Shown here: positions 1 to 12,420 of the stretch, one piece after another
Layout of the letters: every line of letters begins with the position of its first letter
How positions within the stretch are numbered: position 1 is the stretch's first letter
Source: Cladopsammia gracilis
Lineage: Eukaryota; Cnidaria; Anthozoa; Scleractinia; Dendrophylliidae
Assembly (NCBI GenBank): GCA_022457155.1
Contig: JAJGOT010000471.1
Coordinates: 530,001-594,000 of the forward strand
Direction: 5' to 3'
DNA: 64,000 nt
The notes under the pieces: model-generated
Told to the model about the DNA's origin: nothing
Database searches by the model: none
What the model saw: only the letters and a program-made list of their open reading frames with translations
Made by a program: the position numbers and the translations under genes

Positions 1-885
1 AAAAAGCTAGCAAAAAAATAGCAACGATATTTTGCTATATATACAATTTCCGCACTTTAACAAAAATAGGCTCCTTTTGGGGAGCATGTGTCTGCTGCAC
101 GCTGCTAAATGATTGAAGTGTAAAGTTAATTCAACCTTTCTTCCTTTGAAATGTTAGGGTCTGGGTCTATCCGTTGAAGGCCAACTCTACTAGTCTACTT
201 GGTGGGTATAACAATAATGTTTTTAACACTTGCGGCTGTCACGCGGGGCCAATTTGTCATCAATTTCACTTTTTAAAAAGAACAAAATAATCAAAGGTTC
301 ACAGGTTTTAACTGAGGTTTTAATGTTAGAAGTGTCGGCTTTTGCAGAATTTAGTCTACAGAAACATCATTTTCTTTCTAAATGTTTTACGTGTAATGCC
401 GCGAGTTATTTATTATCACATTAAAACCTCGGAAGTACGAAGAGGGGGGGGGGGGGGGTTACCACCCCCCTTAAAGTTTTTCTCCTATATTTTCAAGACC
501 ATTTACGTTTAGCACATGCCGTGTTTAGCAGGTGTTCATTTATCCTTAAGACACATTTTGGTAAAGTTTAGCGACAACCGGTTGCTATGGTAATGAGAAA
601 TGACGTCATACTTAACATGTGGTCAAGCCATTTTTGAATAAAAATGCGTGTTTTTCACCTTTTTTCAGTGAAAAAAAAAACATATAAAATGCTACTAAAA
701 GCATCAAAATGTTGAATTGTGCGTTATTTTGCAACTCTAGCAAATAATATTTGCAATTCCCACATTTTCCCGATAAATTTGAATTTTTATTAAAATCCAA
801 GATGGCGGCCGTCTTGGCAGCTTTTCTTTTAACAGTCGGCTGTCATTATCGTACGTGCTCCAAAACAGGCTTTTACATAATGACT

Positions 886-977
886 CCGCCCCGTAGAATT
901 TTCCAAGTACATATAAAAGGATACCAGCGTTCTGCACTGATTGTATTTCCAAAGGACATTGAGACAGTATAGAAGGT
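886..977 (+). promoter_or_regulatory. Candidate promoter and first non-coding exon, copy 1
   Basis: A GC box (CCGCCCCG, 886-893) is followed by a good TATA box (TATAAAA, 912-918). About 60 bases later comes a strong splice donor (AAG/GTAAGT, GT at 976-977). The spacing suits transcription starting near 940 and a short untranslated first exon. The first coding exon of the TSP1-vWA gene begins right after a splice acceptor at 5293, so it needs an upstream non-coding exon; this is a candidate. Transcription is inferred, not seen. Confidence 0.5.
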
Positions 978-1896
978 AAGTTCTCTGTTTAAGAAAAGTA
1001 ATCGAATTCCAGCCCTAAGTCTAGAGCTTTGCTAAATGGAAGCAAATGGTTTTGAACTAACTAACTGAGAGAAGGATTCAAATCTTGTTGTGTCGTTTTA
1101 CTAGCAGTGAAAGTTTCATGCACACAGAATATTTAAGTCTCATCTCCAATTTCTAGGCCAAAACATTTCTGCTACACTCATCAGATGGGTGGTATCTTGC
1201 GTAATCCCCTTACCCATACACAAGGTGGGTCCTCATCGAGTATACTTGTAATGACCACTTCTTAACTAAAACGATGGCAGGGTTGTGTTTCTTCTGCAAA
1301 ATCAAAATTCAGATTGTTTTTTCAAAACCAGATTTTGCGTTTCTTCATTAAGATCCAAAGACAGACAATGAATCCGCGTGATACACAACGGAAAATAAAA
1401 TATATATATATTCTACGCATCTGGAAAGAATACGCACAACCAGCGGCAATTCTAAACAATATAACATGACCTACTGCCCCACCCAACAGAGTCCGTTTTT
1501 GCTGCCATTTTATTCCTTTTAAATCATTGTTTCTTTTAGAAAAAAAACAATTGAAATGACCAAATGTTTGATCTGAGTTTTAAGCTTTTTACGAATATAC
1601 CCATGAAATATTTCGTTTAACGGTTTTTTTTTTTTAATTTGATGCTCCAAACCGATATATCGTGTTTGATGTCGTGGTTTGCGTGCTCTTTTTTTGACAA
1701 GTGCGTGGAACTTGTCACTATATTGTTTTTAAAGTTAGTGCATTTTTAAAGTGTGTTTTCGTTAATGTCGTTTTCATGCCACTATTTGAGACACAATTGT
1801 CATCGTTAAATAGTACGTAAAAGCTTTCAGCCTTTTCTTTTAACAGTCGGCTGTCATAATCGTACGTGCTCCAAAACAGGCTTTAGCATAATGACT

Positions 1897-1984
1897 CCGC
1901 CCCGTAGAATTTTTCAAGTATATATGAAAAGATATCAGCGTTCTGCGTTGTATTTTCAAAGGACATTGGGACAGGATTGAAGGT
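1897..1984 (+). promoter_or_regulatory. Candidate promoter and first non-coding exon, copy 2
   Basis: This is the second copy of the same arrangement: GC box at 1897-1904, a TATA-like stretch TATATATGAA at 1919-1928 and a donor AAG/GTTAGT with GT at 1983-1984. The order and spacing match copy 1, but both the TATA box and the donor are slightly weaker. Confidence 0.4.
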
Positions 1985-3068
1985 TAGTTCTCTGTTTAAG
2001 AAAAGTAATCGAAGTCCAGCTCTATGTCCAGAGCTATGGTAAATAGAAGCAAATGGTTTTGAACTAAACTATGGTGAAGAATGTATTCCCCACTGGAGAT
2101 TAGACTATTCCATACGGCCCTGCGAAAAGAGAATAGAAAGTTGACATAAACCTATTGCTAAAAGGAAGACAAAATTTCCACCTCTTTCAAAATGTTGGGG
2201 TCTATCCGTTGAAGGCCAATTCTACTAGTCTTCCTGGTATTGGCCAATTTTTTCAAGTTGCAATCCATTTCCATCCTGGCCATCCGCAGCCAAACATAAC
2301 TAATACTAGTTTCTCTGCACTGGTAGAGTATTTGTTAACAAAACTGAAACATTATTTTAAGGTTTCCATTTGAAACAAATATGTTTTTTGGCTTTTCAAA
2401 GTAATACTAAAAATAGGTGACAGTGTCCCTTTAAGCAAAACGTCAATAGAACACGTAGAAAAGACTCCGGATTGTTTTTTCAAAACCAGATTTTGCGTTT
2501 CTTCGTTGTGATCCAAAGACAGACTATGAATCCGCATGATCCACATGGGGAATGAGAAAGAAATATAAAAAATATACTACGGATCATCTGGAATGAATGC
2601 TCACAGCCATCGGCAATGCTAAACAATATAACATGACCTACTGCCCCACCCAACAGAGTCTGTTTTCGCCGACATTTTACTTGATCTCCTTTCAACATTG
2701 TTTCTTTTGGAAAGGAAAAATCTAAATGACCGATGTTTGATCGAGTTTTATTTTTTTGCGAATATATCCATGAAATATTTCGTTTAAGGCGGCGGTTTTC
2801 TTTTTAATCATTTGATGCTCCAAACCGATATATCAAGTGTTTCATTTCGCGGGTTGCGTGCTGTTTTTATGGCTACGTGGAACTTGTCGCAATGTTGCTT
2901 TTGAAGTTGATGAATTTTTTTAAAGTGTGTTTTCGTTAATGTCGTTTTTCACTCCACTATTTGAGACACAATTGTCATCGTAAACCAGTACGTAAAAGCT
3001 TCTAGCTTTTTCTTTTAAGCTGTCAATATCATCTAGGTACTCCTGAATTACGCTTTTACATAATCATT

Positions 3069-3164
3069 CCGCCCCGTAAAATTTTCCTAGTACATATGAA
3101 GGGATACCAGCGTTCTGCATTGTATTTTCAAAGGACATTGAGACAGGATTTACAACTGTAAGGT
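3069..3164 (+). promoter_or_regulatory. Candidate promoter and first non-coding exon, copy 3
   Basis: This is the third copy: CCGCCCCG at 3069-3076, only a weak TATA-like ACATATGAA near 3092-3100, and a strong donor AAG/GTAAGT with GT at 3163-3164. The putative exon has a short insertion just before the donor compared with the other two copies. It is the closest copy to the acceptor at 5293. Confidence 0.4.
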
Positions 3165-3455
3165 AAGTTCTCAGTTTAAGAAAAGCAATCGAAGTTCAGC
3201 CCTAAGTCTAGAGCTATGCTGGACAGAAGCAAACGGTTTTGAACTAATCTACGGTGAAGAATATATTCTCCATTGGAAATTAGACTATTCCTTACGTCCC
3301 TGAGAACAAAGAATAGAAAGTTGGCATAGAACTGTTGATGAAGGAGACACAAAATTTCTACCTCTCGACTCGTTACCATTTTCTCTGTCTGAAAAGCTGG
3401 GGGCGGCTTTGATTGTACCAGGGGAGAGCGGGGCTGATATTCCCCGAGGGGAATA

Positions 3456-3818
3456 TTACAGGTAATATTCCCCCAGAGGAAAAAATGATATTTTCCTCCC
3501 GGCACACCAACACTGGCAAACAAAACTACAACCTGACTGCAACAACAGCTCTGTGTCGTCTACAGCGACGATTTCCCTCTTGGAAACTTGTTTTCCACTT
3601 GACGCGGTCTTCTTTTTCAATTCTCGACATTTTCCCGCTTGTTCACAGCTAAACAAACCATCCGTAGCGTTCGCAATGCTAAACTGAGCGTTTTCATTGC
3701 CATTATCCAGCTTCTCAGTCGATAGAAATTCCTCTAACTTTAGGCCTGGATTGATCGAACCGTTAAAAGTATTCTGCGTAACAAAAAATTCTTCCTCCGA
3801 GTCACTTATTTCTGACAA
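3456..3818 (-). CDS. Unidentified 120-residue open frame with acidic N-terminus
   Basis: I do not recognise this frame. It starts MSEISDSEEEFF, is acidic at the N-terminus, and has a basic patch (RELKKKTASSGKQ) near residues 65-77. The last part runs into a GGGAATATT-type palindromic stretch at 3430-3480, so the true coding end may be earlier at a splice site. The length and composition are better than the neighbouring shadow frames, but no domain is visible and there is no promoter evidence. It could be an exon of a repeat-carried gene or a chance frame. Confidence 0.25.
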   Translation of the reverse strand: MSEISDSEEEFFVTQNTFNGSINPGLKLEEFLSTEKLDNGNENAQFSIANATDGLFSCEQAGKCRELKKKTASSGKQVSKREIVAVDDTELLLQSGCSFVCQCWCAGRKISFFPLGEYYL

Positions 3819-4708
3819 ATTCAGAATAAACTTGTGAGAACGTTGCCGTACGAATGTTCTTCACACGTACGTACGTCCAAAACAAAATCCAGTAAAGGAA
3901 AGTGTTTGTTTTCGGTCGGTGTGTCAAAAAACGAAGAAAATCATGTCTATTATACTGTATTACATGTGGAAACCCCAATTTATATGGATACTTTCGGAAT
4001 CTTTATTCTATTATTCAGCTCTTTACACGTATGTGTAAAACACTCTTTGACAAATCCAGCAAATAAAAGTGTTTGTTTTCGGTCGGTATGTCAGAAACGA
4101 AAGAAAAACATGTTTATCAATTGTTTGACGTTACTTTGTCAACCTCGCGCATGCGGAAAATAAGCCGGTTATTTTTAGGCACCTCGTGGACATGTCATAT
4201 ATTCACCTAGGGCTACGCCCTCGGTGAATATATCACATATCCCCTCGTTGCTTAAAAATAACCCTTACTTTTTGTTTCAAGAGGATTCGCTAATTTTTAA
4301 TAAAATTTTTACAAGGAAATGGTTATTTTCCGTAGACCTAGAGAAAATGGTTTTTCGATAAAAAACAATGAAAATCCCCTCTGCGGATATATCTAAGGGA
4401 GGAGATATACACGTTCACGGCATTCAAACACGTAGAATATTGAGATGAAACATTTAATCAACGAGAAAATAATCTCTTGTAGAATAACAAGGTGTTTAAC
4501 GTATCCCAAGCAATCATGAACAGGCTAGTTGTACAAAATTATATAGCAAGAGCATGTTATTATCGGTAAAAATGGTAAGACAGTTTTTGTGAAAGTATGG
4601 AAATTGTAGATATATAAAATTACGTATTACTTTTTTTTTGCTAGGTGCAAAATACGTACTTCATTTTATGCAGAGAACACAAACCACTTTTACTGCGAGT
4701 AGATATTC

Positions 4709-5016
4709 AACTATTATAGCGCGAAAGCGCGCGTGATATCGCCTTATTCTTAGCCGACGAGGTCGTAGGCCGAGTCGGCTAAAATTAGGCGATATCACGC
4801 AAGCTTGAGTGATATAATAGTTTTATATTATAATTCAACACATTGATAACAAAGCACAGTTTGAAGAAAAAATATCGAGGCCGGTCCGTCATTTTTGCAT
4901 TCTCTTGTCAAAATGCGAAATTTACATCCATCGTTGGATATACGTCATGTAGACATAGCGTATATCGATAACTTTTTGACCATATTTGGGCAGTGTATCA
5001 ATGTGTTGAATTATAA
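4709..5016. mobile_element. Foldback plus 189-base MITE unit, copy 1
   Basis: The right part, 4828-5016, is a 189-base element with perfect 21-base terminal inverted repeats beginning TTATAATTCAACACATTG. It abuts a hairpin at 4709-4822 whose arms contain GCGATATCACGC-like sequence. The same pair, also with a 189-base right part, occurs inverted at 36186-36467. It holds no coding capacity. Confidence 0.8.
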
Positions 5017-5312
5017 ACTTCGATATACTCACATAAGAGAACGACTTCCTGTTAGCACATTTGATGATAACGCCGTCTTAAGTTGTGACTTGGTGTGGTG
5101 GGAAGACTTAAGTTTTTGTTAGATCGTCATGGTAACATGACAAATGATATCGGAATGTTGTTTTATCCGTGGTGCGGTTTGGGTCATTATATGTCATTAT
5201 ATGTTTTATGGCTTCACCTGCAGGGAGGTTTGGAGATTTTCCCGCTTTTTAAAAGTGATCATTTTATAAATATATATGTAATTTATTTCACAGTTGAAGC
5301 TAAATCTGCGCC

Positions 5313-8300
5313 ATGGAAACAAGTTGTTTTTGGATCTTTTTCATTCTTGGCATGTCTCTAGGTAAGGACTGACAGCCTTTCTTTCTAATATCTGTAGTAA
5401 TCATTTACATGAAAAAAATTACTAAATTCTGATTGGCTAAGAGCAGTGCAGTTCAAGTGTAACACCAGTGCAAAATGTGTAACACCAGTGCAAATTACAA
5501 AAATTGCTTGATGCAAAAATGTTTTGCAAAAAAAAGAAAATTGCCAAAAAAAATGTATGCAAATTTTTGTCATGAATAATTATTAATAAGTAAAGCAGCA
5601 AGTGCAAAGTTGAGCTTTTTGAAAAACTCACTCGTGCGAATTAATCCCAAATTGAACGAGAAAACCGTTACCCTGGGTGCCAGAGGTTTTTATTTTTTAG
5701 TGAAAACGGCGAGTTTGAGCGGCGAAGCCGCGACTACGAGGCGCAACGCGCCGAGTAAAAAATAAAAACCTCTGGGCACTCGAGTACACAACCTCATTTC
5801 CATGCGATTTGTGGATCGGATATCTCACCAAACCGGTTTTAAGCCTTGGGGACCAACGCGTGTCTGTTTGTTTACACTAAATCTGGTGACAATATTCCGC
5901 GGTCGAGACAGAAATATTAAATCAAATCCACTCCAGTGGAAAAGATACATCGATGACATTTTTTCACTGTAGAGTGTTGAGAAAAAGGAGATAGAAGATT
6001 TTATTGTCCTAGCAAACAAACATTAATCTCAGACAAAGAAGTAAACTTTCTGGATACAACCGTTTTCAATGGCGAGAATCCTTGATATCCGCACGCAATT
6101 AATCCTGTCACCTACCAGTGGCCAGCGAAATCGTTCAGCGAGAATTCCTGCAGCTCCAAAGCATGCCACCGTGCTAGAGATAAAAATTAAATAGAGATAA
6201 AAATTTTCCTCGTTCAAACAAAACTCTAAAGATCACACTCCACGATAACACGAATTAATAAGTCGTGTCTGGCCTGTCAATAAATAAATAAATTTCAACA
6301 GCGCTTCTTTCTAAACTGGCTTTAGTTCTCTGATATGTTGAAAGTTTGGATACTTAAGAGTAATCCACAGCGTTTCTTAAAGATCGCAAAAAGCCGCAAT
6401 CTCTATCTACGTCCGCCATTGTTGTTTGTGTGGCTTCACTTTGGGAAACCGGTTTTTCACGCGCCCGTGGCGAATTGTTTTGGTCCAGCCAATCGAAGTT
6501 GCTGTTGCATCATTAACTCCGGGTAGAGTCTGGAAACAAGTAGGAGAAACCAATCAGCGACCTAGTTCAGATTCTGAACTAGATCCTCGCATGGAAATGA
6601 GGTTGTATATTCGAGTGACCAGAGGTCCGTCTCGCGAGCTTCTTCTAACCGTTTATGCGGTTAATTTCACTCATGATATTCAGAGAACGGACCTCTGGAT
6701 CCAGGGTGGAAAACCGTATGATTACCTGTACAAATATTACAAATTGACGAATATTATTTCATTTCAAAACAACTTTTTCTAGGTCTAGAACAACTTGTAT
6801 GACTAATTTCCGAATAAAATACACCTGTTGCGTATCGAAAAATGCCCGAGAAACTGATTTGGAAATCAAAATTGCAAAAATACACAGACATCTTTGCGCA
6901 AGGCGACGCGAGTGGACTAGAACAGTTACTATAAAATCCAAGTCTTGTTTTGTTTACATGAAATAGCTTTTCAACCTATGAAATGAATGAACAAACACAT
7001 AAAAATGCATGGACGACAAAATCTTCTTTTGAAAAAAAAAAATTTATTCAAATATCCGTTATTTTATGTTTAAAAGCAAAAAGCGTACCATTAGCGCATC
7101 GGGGAGCTGACTGGCTGAGCACATGGCGAAATTCAATATGTCAATCCGAATGAATTTGAGCACGTCAAACATTTCTCCAAAACTAACGAGAACACAAAGA
7201 AAACGTCAATCACAAATTGATATCAACATAAATTCTCGAAAATTCCGATAGAAAAATGTCATTTCTTTTACCGTTAAGTCCCTCGGGCCTCGGCTGCTTG
7301 AAAATTCTTTAAAACTCCGTTTCTTTGCGGGTTCTGAAGTTCCTCGAAGCAAGATTTCATCTCTTGAAGCTCTTCTTTTTCTGAGTATTCTTTAAAGCTT
7401 TCTCTTTCTATTTTGAATATTTTAAATGTGTGTTATTGCAAAATCACGGCCGGTTTTGGCCGGCGCGGTAAGAAGAAATCAGGTTTAAAAATAAGCACTT
7501 AGCTCTATATTCCTCCAAAAACGCTTGACTTGCAGAGTTACGCATCCTCAAATGCGGTCTTGACTACTGTTTAAGAAATGTGAAACCTATCTTGAGTAGG
7601 AAACCGCGACAACATGCAGGGGAAAACGACTTTGCAAACCGTTTTCTCCGCTAAACACATTACAAAAGTGTTTACTGTAGCTGACGTAACGGCGGTCGTG
7701 CAGCCGCGCGAAAAACAAAGACTGCGCGACGGACGCACGCGCCCGCGAAACATTCCGCAAGCCATGACAATGAAAAATGACGGGCATAAGTTCTATGAGA
7801 ATGGAGCTCCGCGAGCGGACTTTCGGCCAGCGAAAGCTCCGCTATTATATCTTTAGCGATGCTTTGGCAATGCTTTAGCGACATAAGCAATCTATCCGAC
7901 GTACTGTCCTGTAGCTACGTAGTCTATTTTTGTAAAGTATCGTACAATTAAATATGGTGCAAGTATATTAGAGTGGTTTTCAATTGACTGTTAATTTTTG
8001 TGATTGGCTAAAAAAATCATCTCGCGCCCCTTTTCTCGACCATGCAATCAGGATTAAAACCAAAACCAATTGCGGTGACTTGCTTGCACGCGTTTTCCCG
8101 CGCTTGGCGCCGGCTACAGGCATTTACTTCGAGTTCTGATTGGCTCATTTGATTGTCTGCGGCTGTTTTGATTGGTCAGAGTAACTACTCAATTGAAAAC
8201 CGCTCTTTCTATCGTTGGAATACAGTCCAAATTGACCGATGTCCTTTAATTTTAGGTGTTGATGGTAACGAAGAGTGCACTATTTGGTCGCCTTCTGCAT

Positions 8301-11300
8301 GCAATGTGAAGTGTGGAGGAGGAACACAGATCCTCACAAGAACCTGCACCAAGCTACAGGAGTGCAACAAACAGCCTTGCCGTATGTTTTCTTTTCGTAA
8401 CATGGGGTTTAATGATATTTTTTATAAAATGCAATGCTCTTCTAGATAATAGAATGACTTGAATGTTCCTAATCATTTTTTATCTAGTTGAAAGAGGAAA
8501 ACAACAATAACAACAACAACAACAACAACAACAACAAAAACAACACAAGAACAATAACTGAAGAACTTCACAGTAATAGAGAGGAACCGATTAAGGGCTA
8601 AAAAAACTTGTGAACTCCACCTTAAGTTTATTTTAAATAATGATCTTAGCGTGTTTCAATGAGACCACGTATTCTTTCCCATCTAGCAATTAACGGTAAC
8701 TACACTCCGTGGACTGAGTCTGAGTGTAGTGTGACTTGTGGTGGAGGAATAAAGATACGTACAAGAACCTGCACCAATCCCCCGCCATCCAACGGTGGTA
8801 AGGACTGCACTGATCTGGGACCGGCTTCGATGACACCGAAGTGTAATGAATGTAAGATTTCTCCAGAAAGCTTCTTTTTATCCAACTAGCAACTGCTCAG
8901 ATCTTTTTTGCTGAGGACTCTTTTGTATGATTGGATATTATATTTACAGCCATGCTCCGTCACGCGTGACCAGTATTTCTGAAAATTGAATGGAGTTTCA
9001 AGATTACGCGTCGGTTTTGAAAATTCATTCCGAGATTCGGAATTCCCGTAAGAATTTTACCGCATTTTGGGAAACAAAGAGCAACAAAATATCATTTTGT
9101 TTGAAATGTTACATATCCGAACAATATTAGGCTTTTTTATGCGTGCAGCGAAGTTATTTTCCGTTAATTCGTGACTTTTAAAGTGTTTTCCACAGAGATC
9201 TTCAAGGTTTCATTCAAATCTCGGACGTAACAAAGAAATATTAAAATGTTCATTTCATTCTCTAGATTACTGGTCACGCGTGACGGAGCATGGCTGTAAT
9301 AAAATATGAGATTAATGGTGTGTAGCGAGGAGTGGTATTTGTTCGTGCAGTGAGTTGAGTAGAGTAATTCAGAGTCCTAGAAAAGGACTGAAACCATGAA
9401 CACTTTTCTGGAGGGCCTGGAGCTTGTAGCTTGTCCCCGCTTAAAACGGTTGTGCCTAAAGAATACCGTTTAGAGGGACGTCTGACACCTTATTAAGACT
9501 TATATAACGTAATGTCGACACTTAGAATTTTATTTTCAATAAATTTTTAAGTGTAAAAAAGAAAATCTAAAATCCCCCACTCAAGATCGAACCTGTGATC
9601 TCAGCTAGGCTTAGGCTTAGATTAGCTTCTCGGGTTGTTCAGGCCTAAATTTAACTATATAAACTGCTACCCATAACATCAACTGAAAGCTAACCAGTTA
9701 CTCCGTTATATAAGTTTCAATAAGGTGTCCGACGTCCTTCTGAACGGTATTCTTTAGGCTTAACCGCTTAAAACCTGGACAAAAGTGCTGATTCTGGTTT
9801 CTTGAAGCCTTAAGTATTAAGTAATGATCCGCATAAGAAGGATAGTGCTGAACGGCAATGCACGATGGAATGTCAACTTTTTTTCGTTGTTACAACTAGT
9901 GATCTCATTGGCCAAGACTCAAAATCTTCTAAAAAGTTAGGTTCAAGGTGCATTTTGTCTAATTTTTTAAGGTTTCATGAAGTAATTTGAGACCCAATCG
10001 CACAACATGAAAGTTTTAAAAGATATTGTATTTCGGGAACTTCATCAAAGAAGCATTAAAATTATTAGCTATTGTCTTCTGCTATTCTGATTGGTTAAGC
10101 ACGAACATTTCCTAAAATTTATTTGACGCAAATGGATTTTCTATATTTTTATAATGAAATATAATTATGAACCATCAGCTCCTCCTCTATTCTTGAAACC
10201 AAATATATTCTATGTGGGAAAGAGTCAATGCCGCAGAACAATGAAGTTTGCTAGAGTTCTTACGTGGAGCATTACTTAATGCAATGGAAACTTAGAACCC
10301 ATTTTTTTCGTTTTGTAGCAACGGATCAATGCGACATTCTAGAGTCCTCATCCAGTTCGCACCTCTTTTATTAACCACGGGTAATGTTACAAAGCATTCA
10401 CAGCAATAGACCTTATTCGCTTGGGCGTAATGTTTACCCAATACAAACCTCTTGGGAGTTAAATTCTTTGTCTGAACGACATCCATATTAATGTGTCTTC
10501 TCAAGCGTTAACGGAAAAGAAAGAAATAATCCCAGGGGAACGACACGTGGCCTCTAATGGGTAAACAAATACGCCCAAGCGAATAAGGTCGATCTATTAA
10601 AACAACAGAAAAAGATGAAACATTATTTGGCTTCTTGTCTGATAACGATTTAGGTCCATGTGAAAAGAGCGTGGATGTCGCAATTCTGGCTGACATATCA
10701 AAAAGCATGAAAGATGACCACCTTGCTACGCTTAAAAACTCCATTTACTATTTGGTGGACAACCTAGGTGTGTCTGAGAAGAAACGCTGTGCTCTTATCA
10801 CGTTTGGCGCCAACGTCACCCTCCACAACGACTTCAACGATGATCGCTGCCATAATGCAGAGAGCTGCAAGGCCTTGGTGAACAAGACCATTCCGACAAT
10901 AATACCAACTTCTGCAAAATGGGGAACTCGTACAGATCTCGCCTACTATCTGGCATTGACAAGGCTGTTCAGTGGAGTGGGCAAACCAAATACCACTAAT
11001 GTTTTGATTGTCCTCACTGATGGAGAACAGTTGATCGCGAAGTGGGACACGAGGCCTTTCAAGCCTTTTTCTGATTCAACTTCAGCATTGGAGGTAGGTG
11101 GTATAAGAAATCAGTTATACTGTTTTAACAAGTAACTTTAATTGCATTCTTAGACCTTAGCTGAGAATGAGAAATGTGGAAAGAAACAAGAAAGGATGTT
11201 GCAAAATACTGCTGTGATTGTTAAGATCAGAGTTATCATGTTTTATTTACGTATTCTAAATATTTCAAGGGAGTCCCAAATATTACTTCGCTTTTCTTTA

Positions 11301-12420
11301 ACACGGGAACTCGAGCTCTGAATTTCAAAACTCCGCTGACCAACAGTTTCGTTTTTCACTGCCGCACATATCATAGTGGAAGTCTCAGGAAACAACGATT
11401 TAGGTAAAATGATCACGTGGTCATGTTTGTGGGTTGTGATTGGTGGATTTCGATCCATTTTGTCAGTTTCTGTTTTCAAGGTTGTCATAGTTATGATTGA
11501 CGGCTGGGTAAAGCGTAAAGCTTAGCCCATGTTTGGCTTTGAACTTCAGAGTGTCGCGTATTATTGAAAGGTGCAGTAACAAATCATATACACCAAATTG
11601 AAGAAACGTTGACCCGTGAAAAGCATAAACCATGAACGATGAGACCGAATAGGATTCTGGGTAGGTAGCATTGGCAAAGCTTGTAATATTCCATTTCATG
11701 ATAATCAAGATGTTTTCTTTGTTTGAGATATTTAAGAGCATGGATTTATGCATCCTGTGTTAATAAAATGTGTATTCTGTGGCAGACGAATATCAATTTT
11801 TCCAACTTCCCAGTAAACCTTTGGGTCGCATCGTTCATGGTTTATGCTTTTCACCCGACAACGTTTCTTCAATTTGGTGTATACTTTTGCGTGTATACTA
11901 TTTAACATGTAAACAAATGCCTACCTGGCCGTCAATAGCTTTTGCTAATCGAGGCGTCAAACGCTTATTCTCGATAGTAACGCAAGAAAGAGATCAAAAG
12001 CACCCCAATTAAGAAAATAAAATTAAATAGAATTAACACCCGCGCTATTAACAAATAATCTCAAATTTTTAGGTATTTATAAACTACTCAAGCACATTTT
12101 ATTTGTCACTTTAACTGACTTTTCTTAATAAGAACCTTGTACAAATTTTAGTTTAGACAGGTTCGTTTTTCGCATGACCTTTAATTATATGTGGCGTTCT
12201 ACTTAATATCGATATTAAACCCGTCAGTATTTTTTTTAACCAGGACAAAAATGTCAAGATAACAGTTGTTGGCATTGGTACCAAGCCTAAATTCCATAAG
12301 GACGAAATGAAAAAGATGGCAGGAGAAAAAGGACGGCTGCTACTGCATCCAAGTTTTGTTGTTTTCATGCAGAAATTTGGGGAACTGCTAAAAGTTGCCT
12401 GTGCAGTAGAAGGTGCTTAA
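5313..12420 (+). CDS. Secreted TSP1-TSP1-vWA protein (coadhesin-like), five coding exons
   Basis: Coding exons are 5313-5361, 8256-8381, 8687-8851, 10654-11093 and 12244-12420. All junctions are GT-AG, phases agree throughout, and the sum is 957 bases (318 residues plus stop). Exon 1 encodes a hydrophobic signal peptide starting METSCFWIFFILGMSL and begins just after a splice acceptor at 5293. Exons 2 and 3 each encode a thrombospondin type 1 domain with the CGGG core and R-x-C pattern; the first is short. Exons 4 and 5 form a von Willebrand A domain with the MIDAS motif DISKS, a threonine in GTRTDLAYYLA and the strand LIVLTDGE. The product is probably extracellular and adhesive or part of a matrix. 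The same domain types are known in coral coadhesin, but this protein is much shorter. Further alternative exons cannot be excluded. Confidence 0.86.
5677..5779. mobile_element. Short foldback element in intron 1
   Basis: The arms GTGCCAGAGGTTTTTATT and their complement at the right end enclose a GC-rich loop with GCGAAGCCGCG-type sequence. It lies in the first intron of the TSP1-vWA gene and encodes nothing. Confidence 0.7.
7970..8206. mobile_element. CCAAT-rich repeat, copy 1
   Basis: The element has inverted ends (AGAGTGGTTTTCAATTGA and its near complement) and is related to 48743-49026 and 56657-56933. It carries several ATTGG or CCAAT motifs and a shared stretch CACGCGTTTTCCCGCGCTTG. This copy ends only 49 bases before exon 2 of the TSP1-vWA gene. 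Confidence 0.75.
8505..8555 (+). repeat. (CAA)n microsatellite
   Basis: A run of AACAAC triplets with a few interruptions lies in intron 2 of the TSP1-vWA gene. Confidence 0.9.
8944..9299. mobile_element. 356-base MITE with perfect 32-base inverted ends
   Basis: The ends begin TTACAGCCATGCTCCGTCAC and match perfectly over 32 bases (8944-8975 with 9268-9299). The ends contain the palindrome TCACGCGTGA. The interior is non-coding and AT-rich. The perfect ends suggest recent movement or strong constraint. It lies in intron 3 of the TSP1-vWA gene. Confidence 0.88.
9439..9774. mobile_element. Element with long imperfect inverted ends
   Basis: Imperfect arms of about 65 bases share GCCTAAAGAATACCG and the segment around CACCTTATT. 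The middle contains a stretch resembling a tRNA B box on the minus strand (GGTTCGATCTT near 9590), so a tRNA-related sequence may be part of it. Confidence 0.65.
9820..10290. repeat. Dispersed repeat, copy 1 of 2
   Basis: The stretch starting near TGATCCGCATAAGAAGG is closely repeated at 52248-52710 in the same orientation for about 450 bases, with scattered differences. No coding frame is conserved. It lies in intron 3 of the TSP1-vWA gene. Confidence 0.85.
10405..10598. mobile_element. MITE just upstream of the vWA exon
   Basis: Inverted ends share CCTTATTCGCTTGGGCGTA; the right end carries a few extra bases (GATCT). The element ends 55 bases before the exon starting at 10654, so it supplies most of the upstream intron sequence near that acceptor. 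Confidence 0.75.

Larger units (their letters stand above)
130..3230 (+). repeat. Tandem duplication of a 1.0-1.2 kb promoter-containing unit
   Basis: A block resembling 780-1010 recurs at 1829-2020 and again, more diverged, at 2997-3200. The shared stretch GGACATT lies near 954, 1961 and 3133, so the copies are about 1.0 and 1.17 kb apart. Further downstream parts also recur: 1310-1390 matches 2470-2550, and 150-215 matches 2200-2240, which suggests that an older partial copy lies at the left edge. No convincing coding frame spans the units. This looks like a local segmental duplication rather than a dispersed transposon, because the copies are adjacent and in the same orientation. Confidence 0.85.

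Noticed and set aside
10302..10504. Minus-strand 70-residue frame before the vWA exon
   Set aside because: It overlaps the MITE at 10405-10598 and has no domain or splice partner.
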